DNA of 22,132 nt from Actinomycetes bacterium (GTDB lineage: Bacteria > Actinomycetota > Actinomycetes > Propionibacteriales > Propionibacteriaceae), in assembly GCA_029778515.1 (NCBI GenBank), contig JAKOQD010000019.1, positions 1 to 22,132 on the forward strand, written 5' to 3'. Below, piece after piece: positions 16,739 through 22,132 of this stretch. Every line of letters begins with the position of its first letter. Positions within the stretch are counted from its first letter, which is position 1. Both the position numbers and the translations under genes were made by a program. The notes beneath the pieces are model-generated. The model did no database searches. It had not been told where the DNA came from and worked only from the letters and a program-made list of their open reading frames with translations.

Positions 16739-16755
16739 AAGTACCCGAACGCAGC

Positions 16756-16805
16756 CGAAGCGCCGGACCGGTAAACCCAGATGGGTGCGCCGATCCGGCG
16801 CTTCG
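16756..16805. terminator. Bidirectional hairpin between convergent genes
   Basis: A perfect 12-base stem (16756-16767 with 16794-16805, GAAGCGCCGGA/TCCGGCGCTTC plus one more C-G pair) closes a 26-base loop. That loop itself contains ACCC-AGAT-GGGT. It lies between the converging APH and PPi-PFK genes. There is no T run, as is common for actinobacterial terminators, so bidirectional transcription termination is inferred from position and stem strength. Confidence 0.7.
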
Positions 16806-16831
16806 CAGCTACCGGACGGGGCCGGACTGAC

Positions 16832-18058
16832 TCAGTGCTCGACCGGAGCGGCGGCAACCGGGCCGGGCTGGCCGATTTCGGAGAGCAGTTCGAGGTACCA
16901 GTCCTCGGTGATGTCGAACGGCTTGCCGCCCTTGATCCGATCGAAAGCGATCACGCTGAGCACGTCGCCGTTCTCCTCGTCGTGGCCAACGACACCCGGC
17001 TTCCCCTCGATCGCGGAATCGACGGCGAGATCGGTCATCGAGCGGATCAACGCACGGTCGAACTCGTTGGCGGGGGCTGAACGGGAGTAGTAGCCCGACT
17101 TCTGCACCAGCACCTTCTTGGCGTTCAGCATGGCGGCGAACTGCTTGCCGAACCACGCGCCCGGGTTGATGCGCTCGAGTCGGATGTGGCCGAAAGCGTC
17201 GCGGGCGACCTCCTGGCCGGCCTTCTCCATCTCCTCGACGATGTCGGTGATTCCGGCACCCTCGGAAAGGAAGATGTTCACGCAGCCGACCTCGTCCATA
17301 ACCTTGAGCAGGCGCTCCGACTCGGCATGGAGGTCGATCTCGGCCTCCGGCACGAAGACCGCGTGCACGTCCCAGGACTTCTTCGACAGGCCGATCTCGG
17401 GCAGCCAGTCAACGCTCTCGATCCACTCGTGGTACTTGCGCGCGGTGGCTGCGGTGAGCCAGCCGCAGTTGCGTCCCATCACTTCGTGGATGAGCAGAAT
17501 CCGGGTGCCGGCGTTGTGCTCGGCCATCACGTTCTTCGCGAACCGCGCGCCCATCTCGGCGGCGGTGTCGGCGCCCAGCGACTGCTTGATCGGGATCACG
17601 TCGTTGTCAATGGTCTTGGGCAGGCCGACAACCGTGAGCCCGTAGCCGTTGGTGGCGAGGTAGGCGGCCAGGTCGGCAGCGGTGGTGTTGGTGTCGTCAC
17701 CGCCGATGGTGTGCAGCACGTCCACGCCGTCGGCGACCAGCCGGTCGGCCGCCACCTTGAGCGGGTCGTCGCCCTCGGCGACGAGGCCGCGCTTGACCAG
17801 GTCCTTGGCGTTGGTGAGCTTCACCCGGGAGTTGCCGATCGGTGAGCCGCCGTATTCGTGCAGCAGCGCGGCCTTGGCCCGGATCGCTTCGGTAACGGTG
17901 AGGTAGTCGCCGCTGAGCAGGCCCTCGTAGCCGTTCTTGTAGGCGATGATCTCCACGTCGGGGGCGACCTCGGTGTAGCGCTCGATCAGGCCGCCGATGG
18001 CGGACGACAGGCACGGTGCGAATCCACCGGCGGTGAGCAGTGCGACTTTCTGGACCAT
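16832..18058 (-). CDS. pfp: Pyrophosphate-dependent 6-phosphofructokinase
   Basis: A 408-residue group II PFK that uses pyrophosphate to interconvert fructose 6-phosphate and fructose 1,6-bisphosphate. The PPi-type signature HTIGGDDTNTTAAD puts Asp at 121-122, where ATP enzymes have a smaller residue. The catalytic PKTIDND holds Lys148 and Asp151, and the substrate motif HEVMGRNCGW holds Arg196. Its opening MVQKVALLTAGGFAPCLSSA and whole length closely resemble the Propionibacterium freudenreichii enzyme, from memory. ATG 18058 has GGAAG six bases upstream. The frame is open to 18343, but that extension is proline-rich, unlike the family, and overlaps the divergent gene. The enzyme is typical of propionic-acid bacteria, where it works in both glycolysis and gluconeogenesis. 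Confidence 0.96.
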   Translation of the reverse strand: MVQKVALLTAGGFAPCLSSAIGGLIERYTEVAPDVEIIAYKNGYEGLLSGDYLTVTEAIRAKAALLHEYGGSPIGNSRVKLTNAKDLVKRGLVAEGDDPLKVAADRLVADGVDVLHTIGGDDTNTTAADLAAYLATNGYGLTVVGLPKTIDNDVIPIKQSLGADTAAEMGARFAKNVMAEHNAGTRILLIHEVMGRNCGWLTAATARKYHEWIESVDWLPEIGLSKKSWDVHAVFVPEAEIDLHAESERLLKVMDEVGCVNIFLSEGAGITDIVEEMEKAGQEVARDAFGHIRLERINPGAWFGKQFAAMLNAKKVLVQKSGYYSRSAPANEFDRALIRSMTDLAVDSAIEGKPGVVGHDEENGDVLSVIAFDRIKGGKPFDITEDWYLELLSEIGQPGPVAAAPVEH

Positions 18059-18099
18059 CCTTGGCTTCCAATCGTTTGCAGAACTCGGATACAGCCCGA

Positions 18100-18105
18100 A
18101 TCCTA
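18100..18105 (-). promoter_or_regulatory. Candidate -10 element TAGGAT for the PPi-PFK gene
   Basis: On the minus strand TAGGAT at 18105-18100 fits TANNNT and would give a leader of about 35 bases before ATG 18058, with a GGAAG ribosome site. The -35 position does not show a good match. Confidence 0.4.
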
Positions 18106-18195
18106 CCGAGCGTTGAGGCGTAGATCGGTTGTGCATGACTGGTGTGGGACGCGCGCAGTCCGGGCAGAATGCCGGTTGGGGAAATGGAGGGGGAA

Positions 18196-18588
18196 ATGTC
18201 GAACGATCAGAGGGGTGTGTCGCTGTCGGCGATGTTCGCGGTGATCGTCCTTGCCCTGCTGTTGATGGCCGGCTTGGTCGTGGACGGCGGTGCGCAGGCA
18301 GAAGCAGCTCGACGTGCCGAATCGGCGGCTGCGGCAGCCGCACGAGCAGCGGCGGACGAAACCGCGACCGCTCGGCTCGCCGGCAAGCCCGTCGACACCG
18401 GGGCTGCGATCGTCGCAGCCCAGCGGGTGCTTGATGCGGCCCAAGTCAGCGGAACGGTGAGCCTGGCCGGCGGACTTGTGCGGGTTTCGACGCGGGCCGA
18501 GGCGGGCACGGTCTTCCTGAGCCTGATCGGCATCACCACCTTGGATGCGGCCGGCTCAGCCGAGGCCGAGTTGGTCGCCAACGACTAG
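18196..18588 (+). CDS. TadE/TadG-like (Flp pilus assembly) small membrane protein
   Basis: About 130 residues. A short basic N-terminus with RGVS precedes one long hydrophobic helix (about 10-30: AMFAVIVLALLLMAGLVVDG), then a helix very rich in alanine and arginine (AEAARRAESAAAAAARAAAD). This is the standard beginning of TadE/TadG-like pseudopilins, in which the body lies outside the membrane. The C-terminal half has no recognisable domain; in particular there is no von Willebrand A domain as in long TadG. ATG 18196 was chosen because GGAGG lies five bases upstream; the frame continues to 18142 without support. No other tad gene is nearby, so a role in pilus building is uncertain. Confidence 0.7.
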   Translation: MSNDQRGVSLSAMFAVIVLALLLMAGLVVDGGAQAEAARRAESAAAAAARAAADETATARLAGKPVDTGAAIVAAQRVLDAAQVSGTVSLAGGLVRVSTRAEAGTVFLSLIGITTLDAAGSAEAELVAND

Positions 18589-18642
18589 AAGTCGGGGAAT
18601 CCACTCGGTCAGCGGCTCCGCGGCACCAGGAAAAGCTCCGGC

Positions 18643-19779
18643 TCAGCCCGTGGCTAGCGCGGACGCCATTCGCCGCACGCCCTCGACCACCAGTTCGGGG
18701 GAGCAGGCGAGGTTGATCCGCACCCACTGCTGGTGTTCCTGACCGAAGTTCACGCCGGGGGAGAACGCCACCCGTCCGACCTGCTCGAAGTGGGCTGCCG
18801 GGTTGGCCAGGCCAAGCCCGGAGCAATCCACCCAGGCCAGGTAGGTGCCGGAAGTCGGCACGTACTGCGCGCCTGGTAGTTCGCGGGCCAGTTCGGTGGC
18901 GAGCAGCGCCTTGTTGGCTGCGATCTCGACCATCAGGTGGTCCACCCAGTCCTGGGCTTCGGTGAGCGCGACGGTGTGCACCAGGTTGGCCAGATGGCCA
19001 CTGGACTGCTGGGCCAGGGGCGGCAGCGCGGCCAGCACCTTGGTTGCTTGGCTACCGGCGATGATCAGACCGGCCTTGAAACCGGCCAGGTTCCAGGCCT
19101 TGCCGGCGGACGTGACCGAGATCGCGCGCTCACCACCGGGCGCAGCCAGTGCGGGTACGAAGGTGGTGCCGGGATCAACCAGGCAGGCGTGAATCTCGTC
19201 AACGATCACCTGGACACCGTGCTCGCTCGCCAGGGCAAGGGCCGTCTCCAGTTCGGCAGAGGTGTGCACCGCTCCGGTCGGGTTGTGCGGGGAGCACAAC
19301 AGATAGGCCTTGGGCCGGTCCGGTCCGCTGAACGCGGCCGCCAGCGACTCCGCGTCCAGGCGTCCGGACGGGGTGAGCGGCGCCTCTACGATGCGCCGGC
19401 CGTACCCGCCGACCACCTGCCGGAACGGGGGATAGACCGGCGGGTTGATCACCACCGCGTCCCCGGGCGAAGTCGTCGCCTCCAGCACGGCGAGGATCGA
19501 GTTCATCACGTCGCCGGCTCGCCGTGCTTGGGCGGCGACGTCCAGCTGCCACCCCCAACGCGCGTCCGCCATGGCGGCGAACGCTTCGGCGTAGGCGGTG
19601 CCGTACGGATAGCCGGTGTCGCCGCGATCGATCGCGGCCTTCAGCGTCGCCCGAACCGCGGGATGCAGGTCGGTGTCCATCTCTGCCACCCACATCGGCA
19701 GCACGTCGGAGGCGTACACCTGCCACTTCAGGCTGCGGCGTTCGCGGAGTTCGGCAAGGGGCACGGACAGAAGCGACAT
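18643..19779 (-). CDS. PatB/MalY-type pyridoxal-phosphate C-S beta-lyase (aminotransferase class I fold)
   Basis: A 378-residue fold-type I PLP enzyme of the MalY/PatB group. Diagnostic features are the early LPMWVAEMDTDLHPAV (about 27-42), TGYPYG (55-60), PHNPTG with Asn166, VDEIH with Asp194, and the cofactor lysine Lys227 in SAGKAWNLAGFK. These enzymes split cystathionine or cysteine conjugates to give homocysteine or thiols, ammonia and pyruvate; some also act as regulators (MalY in the E. coli maltose system). The frame is open to 19821, but a TAGGGT -10 box places the transcript start at about ATG 19779, where a leaderless start is likely. A malE-like gene lies 2 kb away, but a MalY-like regulatory role is only a guess. 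Confidence 0.88.
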   Translation of the reverse strand: MSLLSVPLAELRERRSLKWQVYASDVLPMWVAEMDTDLHPAVRATLKAAIDRGDTGYPYGTAYAEAFAAMADARWGWQLDVAAQARRAGDVMNSILAVLEATTSPGDAVVINPPVYPPFRQVVGGYGRRIVEAPLTPSGRLDAESLAAAFSGPDRPKAYLLCSPHNPTGAVHTSAELETALALASEHGVQVIVDEIHACLVDPGTTFVPALAAPGGERAISVTSAGKAWNLAGFKAGLIIAGSQATKVLAALPPLAQQSSGHLANLVHTVALTEAQDWVDHLMVEIAANKALLATELARELPGAQYVPTSGTYLAWVDCSGLGLANPAAHFEQVGRVAFSPGVNFGQEHQQWVRINLACSPELVVEGVRRMASALATG

Positions 19780-19786
19780 GGGCAGC

Positions 19787-19792
19787 ACCCTA
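19787..19792 (-). promoter_or_regulatory. -10 element TAGGGT for the C-S lyase gene, leaderless
   Basis: On the minus strand TAGGGT (19792-19787) is followed by seven bases and then ATG 19779. No ribosome site is present. The spacing puts the start site at or next to the A of the ATG. No -35 consensus is visible. Confidence 0.55.
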
Positions 19793-19806
19793 CCGATGCG
19801 GCCCAC

Positions 19807-19812
19807 TAGCCT
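19807..19812 (+). promoter_or_regulatory. -10 element TAGCCT for the YciO-family gene, leaderless
   Basis: TAGCCT (19807-19812) is followed by seven bases and then ATG 19820, the mirror of the arrangement on the other strand. No ribosome site precedes the ATG. The two -10 boxes are only 14 bases apart, so polymerases on the two promoters would compete. Confidence 0.55.
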
Positions 19813-19819
19813 GTTGGCC

Positions 19820-20443
19820 ATGGCCCGCTACTTCGACGTTCACCCGAGCAATCCACAGCCGCGAGCACTTGCCCAGGTGGTGGAGATCCTGCGCTCCGGT
19901 GGCCTGGTGGCCTACCCGACCGACTCGGGCTACGCGCTCGGTTGCCGGCTGGGTAATCGGGACGGGTTGGAGCGTATTCGCACGCTCCGGAACCTGAACG
20001 ACAAGCACCATTTCACGCTGGTGTGCAGCGAGTTTGCCCAGCTGGGCCAGTACGTGCAGATGAACAACGACGTGTTCCGCGCAGTGAAGGCGGCCACACC
20101 GGGCGCCTACACCTTCATCCTGCGAGCCACCAGGGAAGCGCCGAAGGTGATGCTGCATCCGAAGAAGAAGACGGTGGGTGTCCGGGTGCCGGACCACACC
20201 ACTGCGTTGGCGTTGTTGCAGACGCTCGGCGAGCCGCTGATGTCCTCGACACTGATCCTGCCGGGTGTTGAGCATCCGATGACCGACGGCTGGCAGGTCA
20301 ACGACGAGATCGGCAACCAGCTGGACGCGGTGCTGGACTCGGGGGACTGCGGGCTCGACCCCACGACCATGGTCGACCTGAGCGAGGACGAGGTCGAGAT
20401 CCTGCGCTACGGGGCCGGCAACCCGGGACCGTTCGAGGACTGA
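19820..20443 (+). CDS. YciO-type YrdC/Sua5-family protein (threonylcarbamoyl-AMP synthase-like)
   Basis: A 207-residue YrdC-fold protein. Motifs in order are FDVHPSNPQPRAL, VAYPTDSGYALGC (about 30-42), ERIRTLRNLNDKHHFTLVC, PGAYTFILRAT, the basic HPKKKTVGVRVPDH and MSSTLILPG. These match E. coli YciO more closely than TsaC (YrdC). TsaC makes the threonylcarbamoyl-AMP used for t6A modification of tRNA; whether YciO proteins do this physiologically is uncertain. The protein lacks the long C-terminal Sua5 domain. ATG 19820 is fixed by the upstream -10 box and the lack of a ribosome site. It converges with the LacI gene, leaving only eight bases between the two stops. Confidence 0.9.
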   Translation: MARYFDVHPSNPQPRALAQVVEILRSGGLVAYPTDSGYALGCRLGNRDGLERIRTLRNLNDKHHFTLVCSEFAQLGQYVQMNNDVFRAVKAATPGAYTFILRATREAPKVMLHPKKKTVGVRVPDHTTALALLQTLGEPLMSSTLILPGVEHPMTDGWQVNDEIGNQLDAVLDSGDCGLDPTTMVDLSEDEVEILRYGAGNPGPFED

Positions 20444-20451
20444 TCCCGAGC

Positions 20452-21492
20452 TCAGGCCTTCGGCGCAGCGTGGGTCGAGCCGCGCACGATCAACTCCGGA
20501 CGGAACAGCAGTTCACTGCGCGGCCCAGGGTTGCCGTCCAACTCGCCGAGCACCGCGGAGACGGCCGCTTGGCACATCGCGCCGACCGGCTGGTGGACAG
20601 TGGTCAGCGGCGGGTCGACGAATGCGACCAGCGGCGAGTCGTCGTAGCCGACGACCGAGACCTCATCCGGCACGGACAGCCCGAGACCGCGCGCGCAACG
20701 GATTGCACCGAGTGCCATCAGATCAGAACCGCAGACGATGGCGGTATGCCCGGACGCAAGCAATTGCGCGGCTGCGGCGTGCCCGCCTTCCAACGTGTAG
20801 AGCGACTTGCTGATGTGCTTCTCGGGCTTGGCCACGCCGAGGTGGTCGCGCACGGCTGCGCTGAATGCTTCGATCTTCGTACGAGCCGGCACCAGCCGCT
20901 CGGGACCGATCGCCAGCCCGATCCTCGTGTGACCGAGGGCGGTGAGGTGGCGCACGACGACGTCCATCGCCGCCGTGTCGTCGGTGCCGACGAAGGTGCC
21001 GTCCACTCCGTCCGCCCAGCCGTTGATGAAAGCCAGTGGAATCCCGCGGGCTCGCAGGTCGTGGTAGCGCTGCAGGCTGGAGGAGGAATCCGCGTGCCGG
21101 CCGGAGACGAAGATGATGCCGGAGACACCATGGTCGAGCAACAGGTCGATGGCCTCATCTTCCGTTGTCCCGCCAGGAAACTGGGTGCACAGTAGGGCGG
21201 TGAAGCCGAGTTGGGCCAGTCGGCCCTCGATGCCTTGGGTGAAAGCGGGGAAGATCGGGTTGATGAGTTCTGGTACGACTACGCCGATCAGTCCACGGGC
21301 CTTCACCTTGATCGCGGTCGGCCGCTCGTAGCCGAGCATGTCCATCGCGGCGATCACCGATCCGCGCACCTCATCGCCCACGCCGGGCTTGCCGTTGAGC
21401 ACCCGTGACACGGTGGCGGTACTTACCTTCGCCACCTCGGCAATGTCGAGCAGGCGCGGCTTGGCTGAGCGCGCGGCTCGCTTTCTGGTCAT
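20452..21492 (-). CDS. LacI/GalR-family transcriptional repressor
   Basis: About 346 residues. The N-terminal LacI helix-turn-helix and hinge are clear (LLDIAEVAKVSTATVSRVLN, about 14-33). The periplasmic-binding-protein-like sugar domain follows: GLIGVVVPELINPIFPAFTQ near 66-85, GVSGIIFVSGRH, INGWADGVDGTFVGTDD, and GYDDSPLVAFVDPPLTTVHQ near the end. It is divergent to a MalE-like binding protein gene, so it probably controls uptake of maltose or another oligosaccharide and is relieved by a sugar inducer. ATG 21492 was chosen for AGGAG five bases upstream; GTG 21498 is just inside that ribosome site and less likely. Palindromes lie in its leader and promoter, so autoregulation is likely. Family is certain; the effector is inferred. 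Confidence 0.95.
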   Translation of the reverse strand: MTRKRAARSAKPRLLDIAEVAKVSTATVSRVLNGKPGVGDEVRGSVIAAMDMLGYERPTAIKVKARGLIGVVVPELINPIFPAFTQGIEGRLAQLGFTALLCTQFPGGTTEDEAIDLLLDHGVSGIIFVSGRHADSSSSLQRYHDLRARGIPLAFINGWADGVDGTFVGTDDTAAMDVVVRHLTALGHTRIGLAIGPERLVPARTKIEAFSAAVRDHLGVAKPEKHISKSLYTLEGGHAAAAQLLASGHTAIVCGSDLMALGAIRCARGLGLSVPDEVSVVGYDDSPLVAFVDPPLTTVHQPVGAMCQAAVSAVLGELDGNPGPRSELLFRPELIVRGSTHAAPKA

Positions 21493-21504
21493 GGTCACTC
21501 CTGT

Positions 21505-21519
21505 AACGACGTCGTCGTT
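21505..21519. promoter_or_regulatory. Inverted repeat AACGAC-N3-GTCGTT
   Basis: A perfect six-base inverted repeat with a three-base centre, immediately upstream of the LacI ribosome site. It could be an operator for autoregulation or a small hairpin in the leader. Confidence 0.4.
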
Positions 21520-21532
21520 GGTAAAAGTTACC
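21520..21532. promoter_or_regulatory. Inverted repeat GGTAA-N3-TTACC
   Basis: A perfect five-base inverted repeat with a three-base centre, directly adjoining the previous repeat. Its half-site GGTAA recurs at 21572. Confidence 0.4.
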
Positions 21533-21580
21533 GGTATCTGTCGCTAGATGAGGGTTTCGAGGTCTCGATTCGGTAACGAA

Positions 21581-21596
21581 ACGTAACATGTTGCGT
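21581..21596. promoter_or_regulatory. Candidate LacI-type operator ACGTAACATGTTGCGT
   Basis: A 16-base near-palindrome with seven of eight pairs matching, built on AACATGTT (21585-21592). Size and symmetry suit a LacI-family dimer. It lies about 90 bases upstream of both start codons. Confidence 0.5.
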
Positions 21597-21613
21597 AACT
21601 CTTGCAACTTCGT

Positions 21614-21625
21614 ACTAACGTTTGT
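21614..21625. promoter_or_regulatory. Candidate operator ACTAACGTTTGT
   Basis: A 12-base near-palindrome with AACGTT (21617-21622) at its centre and five of six pairs matching. A central CG is typical for LacI-family operators. It overlaps the possible malE -10, so binding here would block malE transcription. Confidence 0.4.
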
Positions 21626-21685
21626 TGCGTCCAAAGGGCCGTCCCGCAGCCGGGATGAGCCGAGTGCAGACAGGAAGAGGATCAG

Positions 21686-22132
21686 ATGCGCAGGAGCATC
21701 ACCACCGTTGGAATCGTCGCCGCGATTGTCGCGCTGAGCGCGTGCGCGTCCGGCCCGTCCGCCACGACCGCCCCGGCCACCACGGCCCCGACCACTACCG
21801 CGAGTGCCACCGAGAGCACCGCAGCCGACTACAGCGGCGCCACGCTGACCGTATGGGTGGACGACACCCGGCTTTCTGCAACGCAGGCCGCAGCCAAGGC
21901 TTTCGAGACCGCGACCAAGGCGAAGGTGACCCTGGTCAAGAAGAACTTCGCCGACATCCAGGCCGACTTCACCTCCCAGGTGCCCACCGGTAAGGGCCCC
22001 GACATCACCATCGGTGCGCACGACTGGCTGGGCAACCTGATCCAGAATGGCGTCGTCGCCCCGATCGAGCTCGGCGACAAGGCGGCCGACTTCGAGAACG
22101 TCGCGCTGCAGGCCTTCACCAACGAGGGCCAG
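21686..22132 (+). CDS. MalE-like ABC transporter sugar-binding lipoprotein, 3' truncated by the window edge
   Basis: 149 residues are visible and the frame is open at the window end. A lipoprotein signal peptide ends with the lipobox LSAC (Cys20), so the protein should be lipid-anchored on the outer face of the membrane. A flexible Thr/Ala/Pro/Ser linker covers about 21-46. The solute-binding domain then begins: LTVWVDDTRLSATQAAAKAF, then KVTLVKKNFADIQADF, and GKGPDITIGAHDWLGNLIQN. These align with the first strands of E. coli maltose-binding protein, including the GPDI...AHD segment, from memory. ATG 21686 has an AGAGG-type ribosome site upstream. The divergent LacI gene suggests sugar-regulated uptake; maltose or maltodextrin is the best guess. 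Permease genes would be expected just beyond the window. Confidence 0.9.
   Translation, partial: MRRSITTVGIVAAIVALSACASGPSATTAPATTAPTTTASATESTAADYSGATLTVWVDDTRLSATQAAAKAFETATKAKVTLVKKNFADIQADFTSQVPTGKGPDITIGAHDWLGNLIQNGVVAPIELGDKAADFENVALQAFTNEGQ

Larger units (their letters stand above)
21493..21685. promoter_or_regulatory. Divergent lacI-malE control region
   Basis: These 193 bases are less GC-rich than the genes and dense with GTAAC/GTTAC and GCAAC half-sites (for example at 21503, 21528, 21573, 21583, 21595, 21604). Four symmetric sites are listed separately. Promoters for both genes must lie here. For malE, TTGCGT (21591-21596) with TAACGT (21616-21621) is a possible but poorly spaced pair. 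An AGAGG-type ribosome site precedes the malE ATG at 21686. Confidence 0.6.

Noticed and set aside
18059..18343. 95-codon N-terminal extension of the PPi-PFK frame
   Set aside because: Family members begin at the equivalent of ATG 18058; the extension is Pro/Arg-rich, overlaps the divergent TadE-like gene and no ribosome site supports it.
21622..21993. 123-codon plus-strand open frame over the lipoprotein gene start
   Set aside because: It is in a different frame from the MalE-like protein, which has a ribosome site, lipobox and family motifs.
1..22132. CRISPR arrays, complete insertion sequences or prophage genes
   Set aside because: No regularly spaced repeats, transposase motifs or phage structural genes were seen on either strand.

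Overview
This window is high-GC actinobacterial DNA, most likely from the Propionibacteriales (Propionibacteriaceae-like). Three things point there. A pyrophosphate-dependent 6-phosphofructokinase (18058-16832, minus) closely resembles the Propionibacterium enzyme as I remember it. The block pgsA/cls - gcvH - garA - merR - DUF151 - merR - gcvP has the same order as Mycobacterium tuberculosis Rv1822 to Rv1832. The pair thrS - HIT matches Rv2614c-Rv2613c. Stops are standard (TAA, TAG and TGA all end intact genes), starts are ATG or GTG, and -10 elements are of the TANNNT type.

Layout. 1-1029: 3' part of a superfamily I helicase-like ATPase. 2179-1106 and 3043-2198 (minus): a formate/nitrite-family channel followed by a membrane-anchored HtrA-type protease, probably one operon. 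3135-4020: a surface-type three-repeat protein broken by a frameshift. 4090-6632: threonyl-tRNA synthetase overlapping an Ap4A phosphorylase-like HIT protein. 6633-7155: about 520 bp without an intact gene, holding inverted repeats and possibly the remains of a small minus-strand gene. 7162-10665: CDP-alcohol phosphatidyltransferase, glycine cleavage H protein, a GarA-like FHA regulator with an added zinc ribbon, two MerR regulators and a DUF151 nuclease-family protein. 10753-16738: glycine decarboxylase, a YihY/BrkB membrane protein, a class I aminotransferase and an APH-fold kinase gene with one in-frame TGA, all tightly packed. 16756-16805: a strong bidirectional hairpin. 18058-16832 (minus): PPi-PFK. 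18196-18588: an orphan TadE/TadG-like protein. 19779-18643 (minus) and 19820-20443: a PatB/MalY-type C-S lyase and a YciO-family protein, diverging from two apparently leaderless promoters. 21492-20452 (minus) and 21686-22132: a LacI-type repressor diverging from the start of a MalE-like sugar-binding lipoprotein, with several palindromes between them.

How the genes fit together. The central block joins glycine catabolism (gcvH, gcvP) to a GarA-type phospho-switch, which in mycobacteria controls 2-oxoglutarate and glutamate flux, and to two MerR regulators. The right end looks like the start of a maltose/oligosaccharide uptake locus under local LacI-type control. I see no CRISPR array, complete insertion sequence, prophage, tRNA or rRNA. 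The most unusual items are the single in-frame TGA in the APH gene, the single-site frameshift in the repeat protein, the zinc-ribbon/GarA fusion, the leaderless divergent promoters, and the palindrome-rich lacI-malE gap. I did not find a convincing new multi-gene system.
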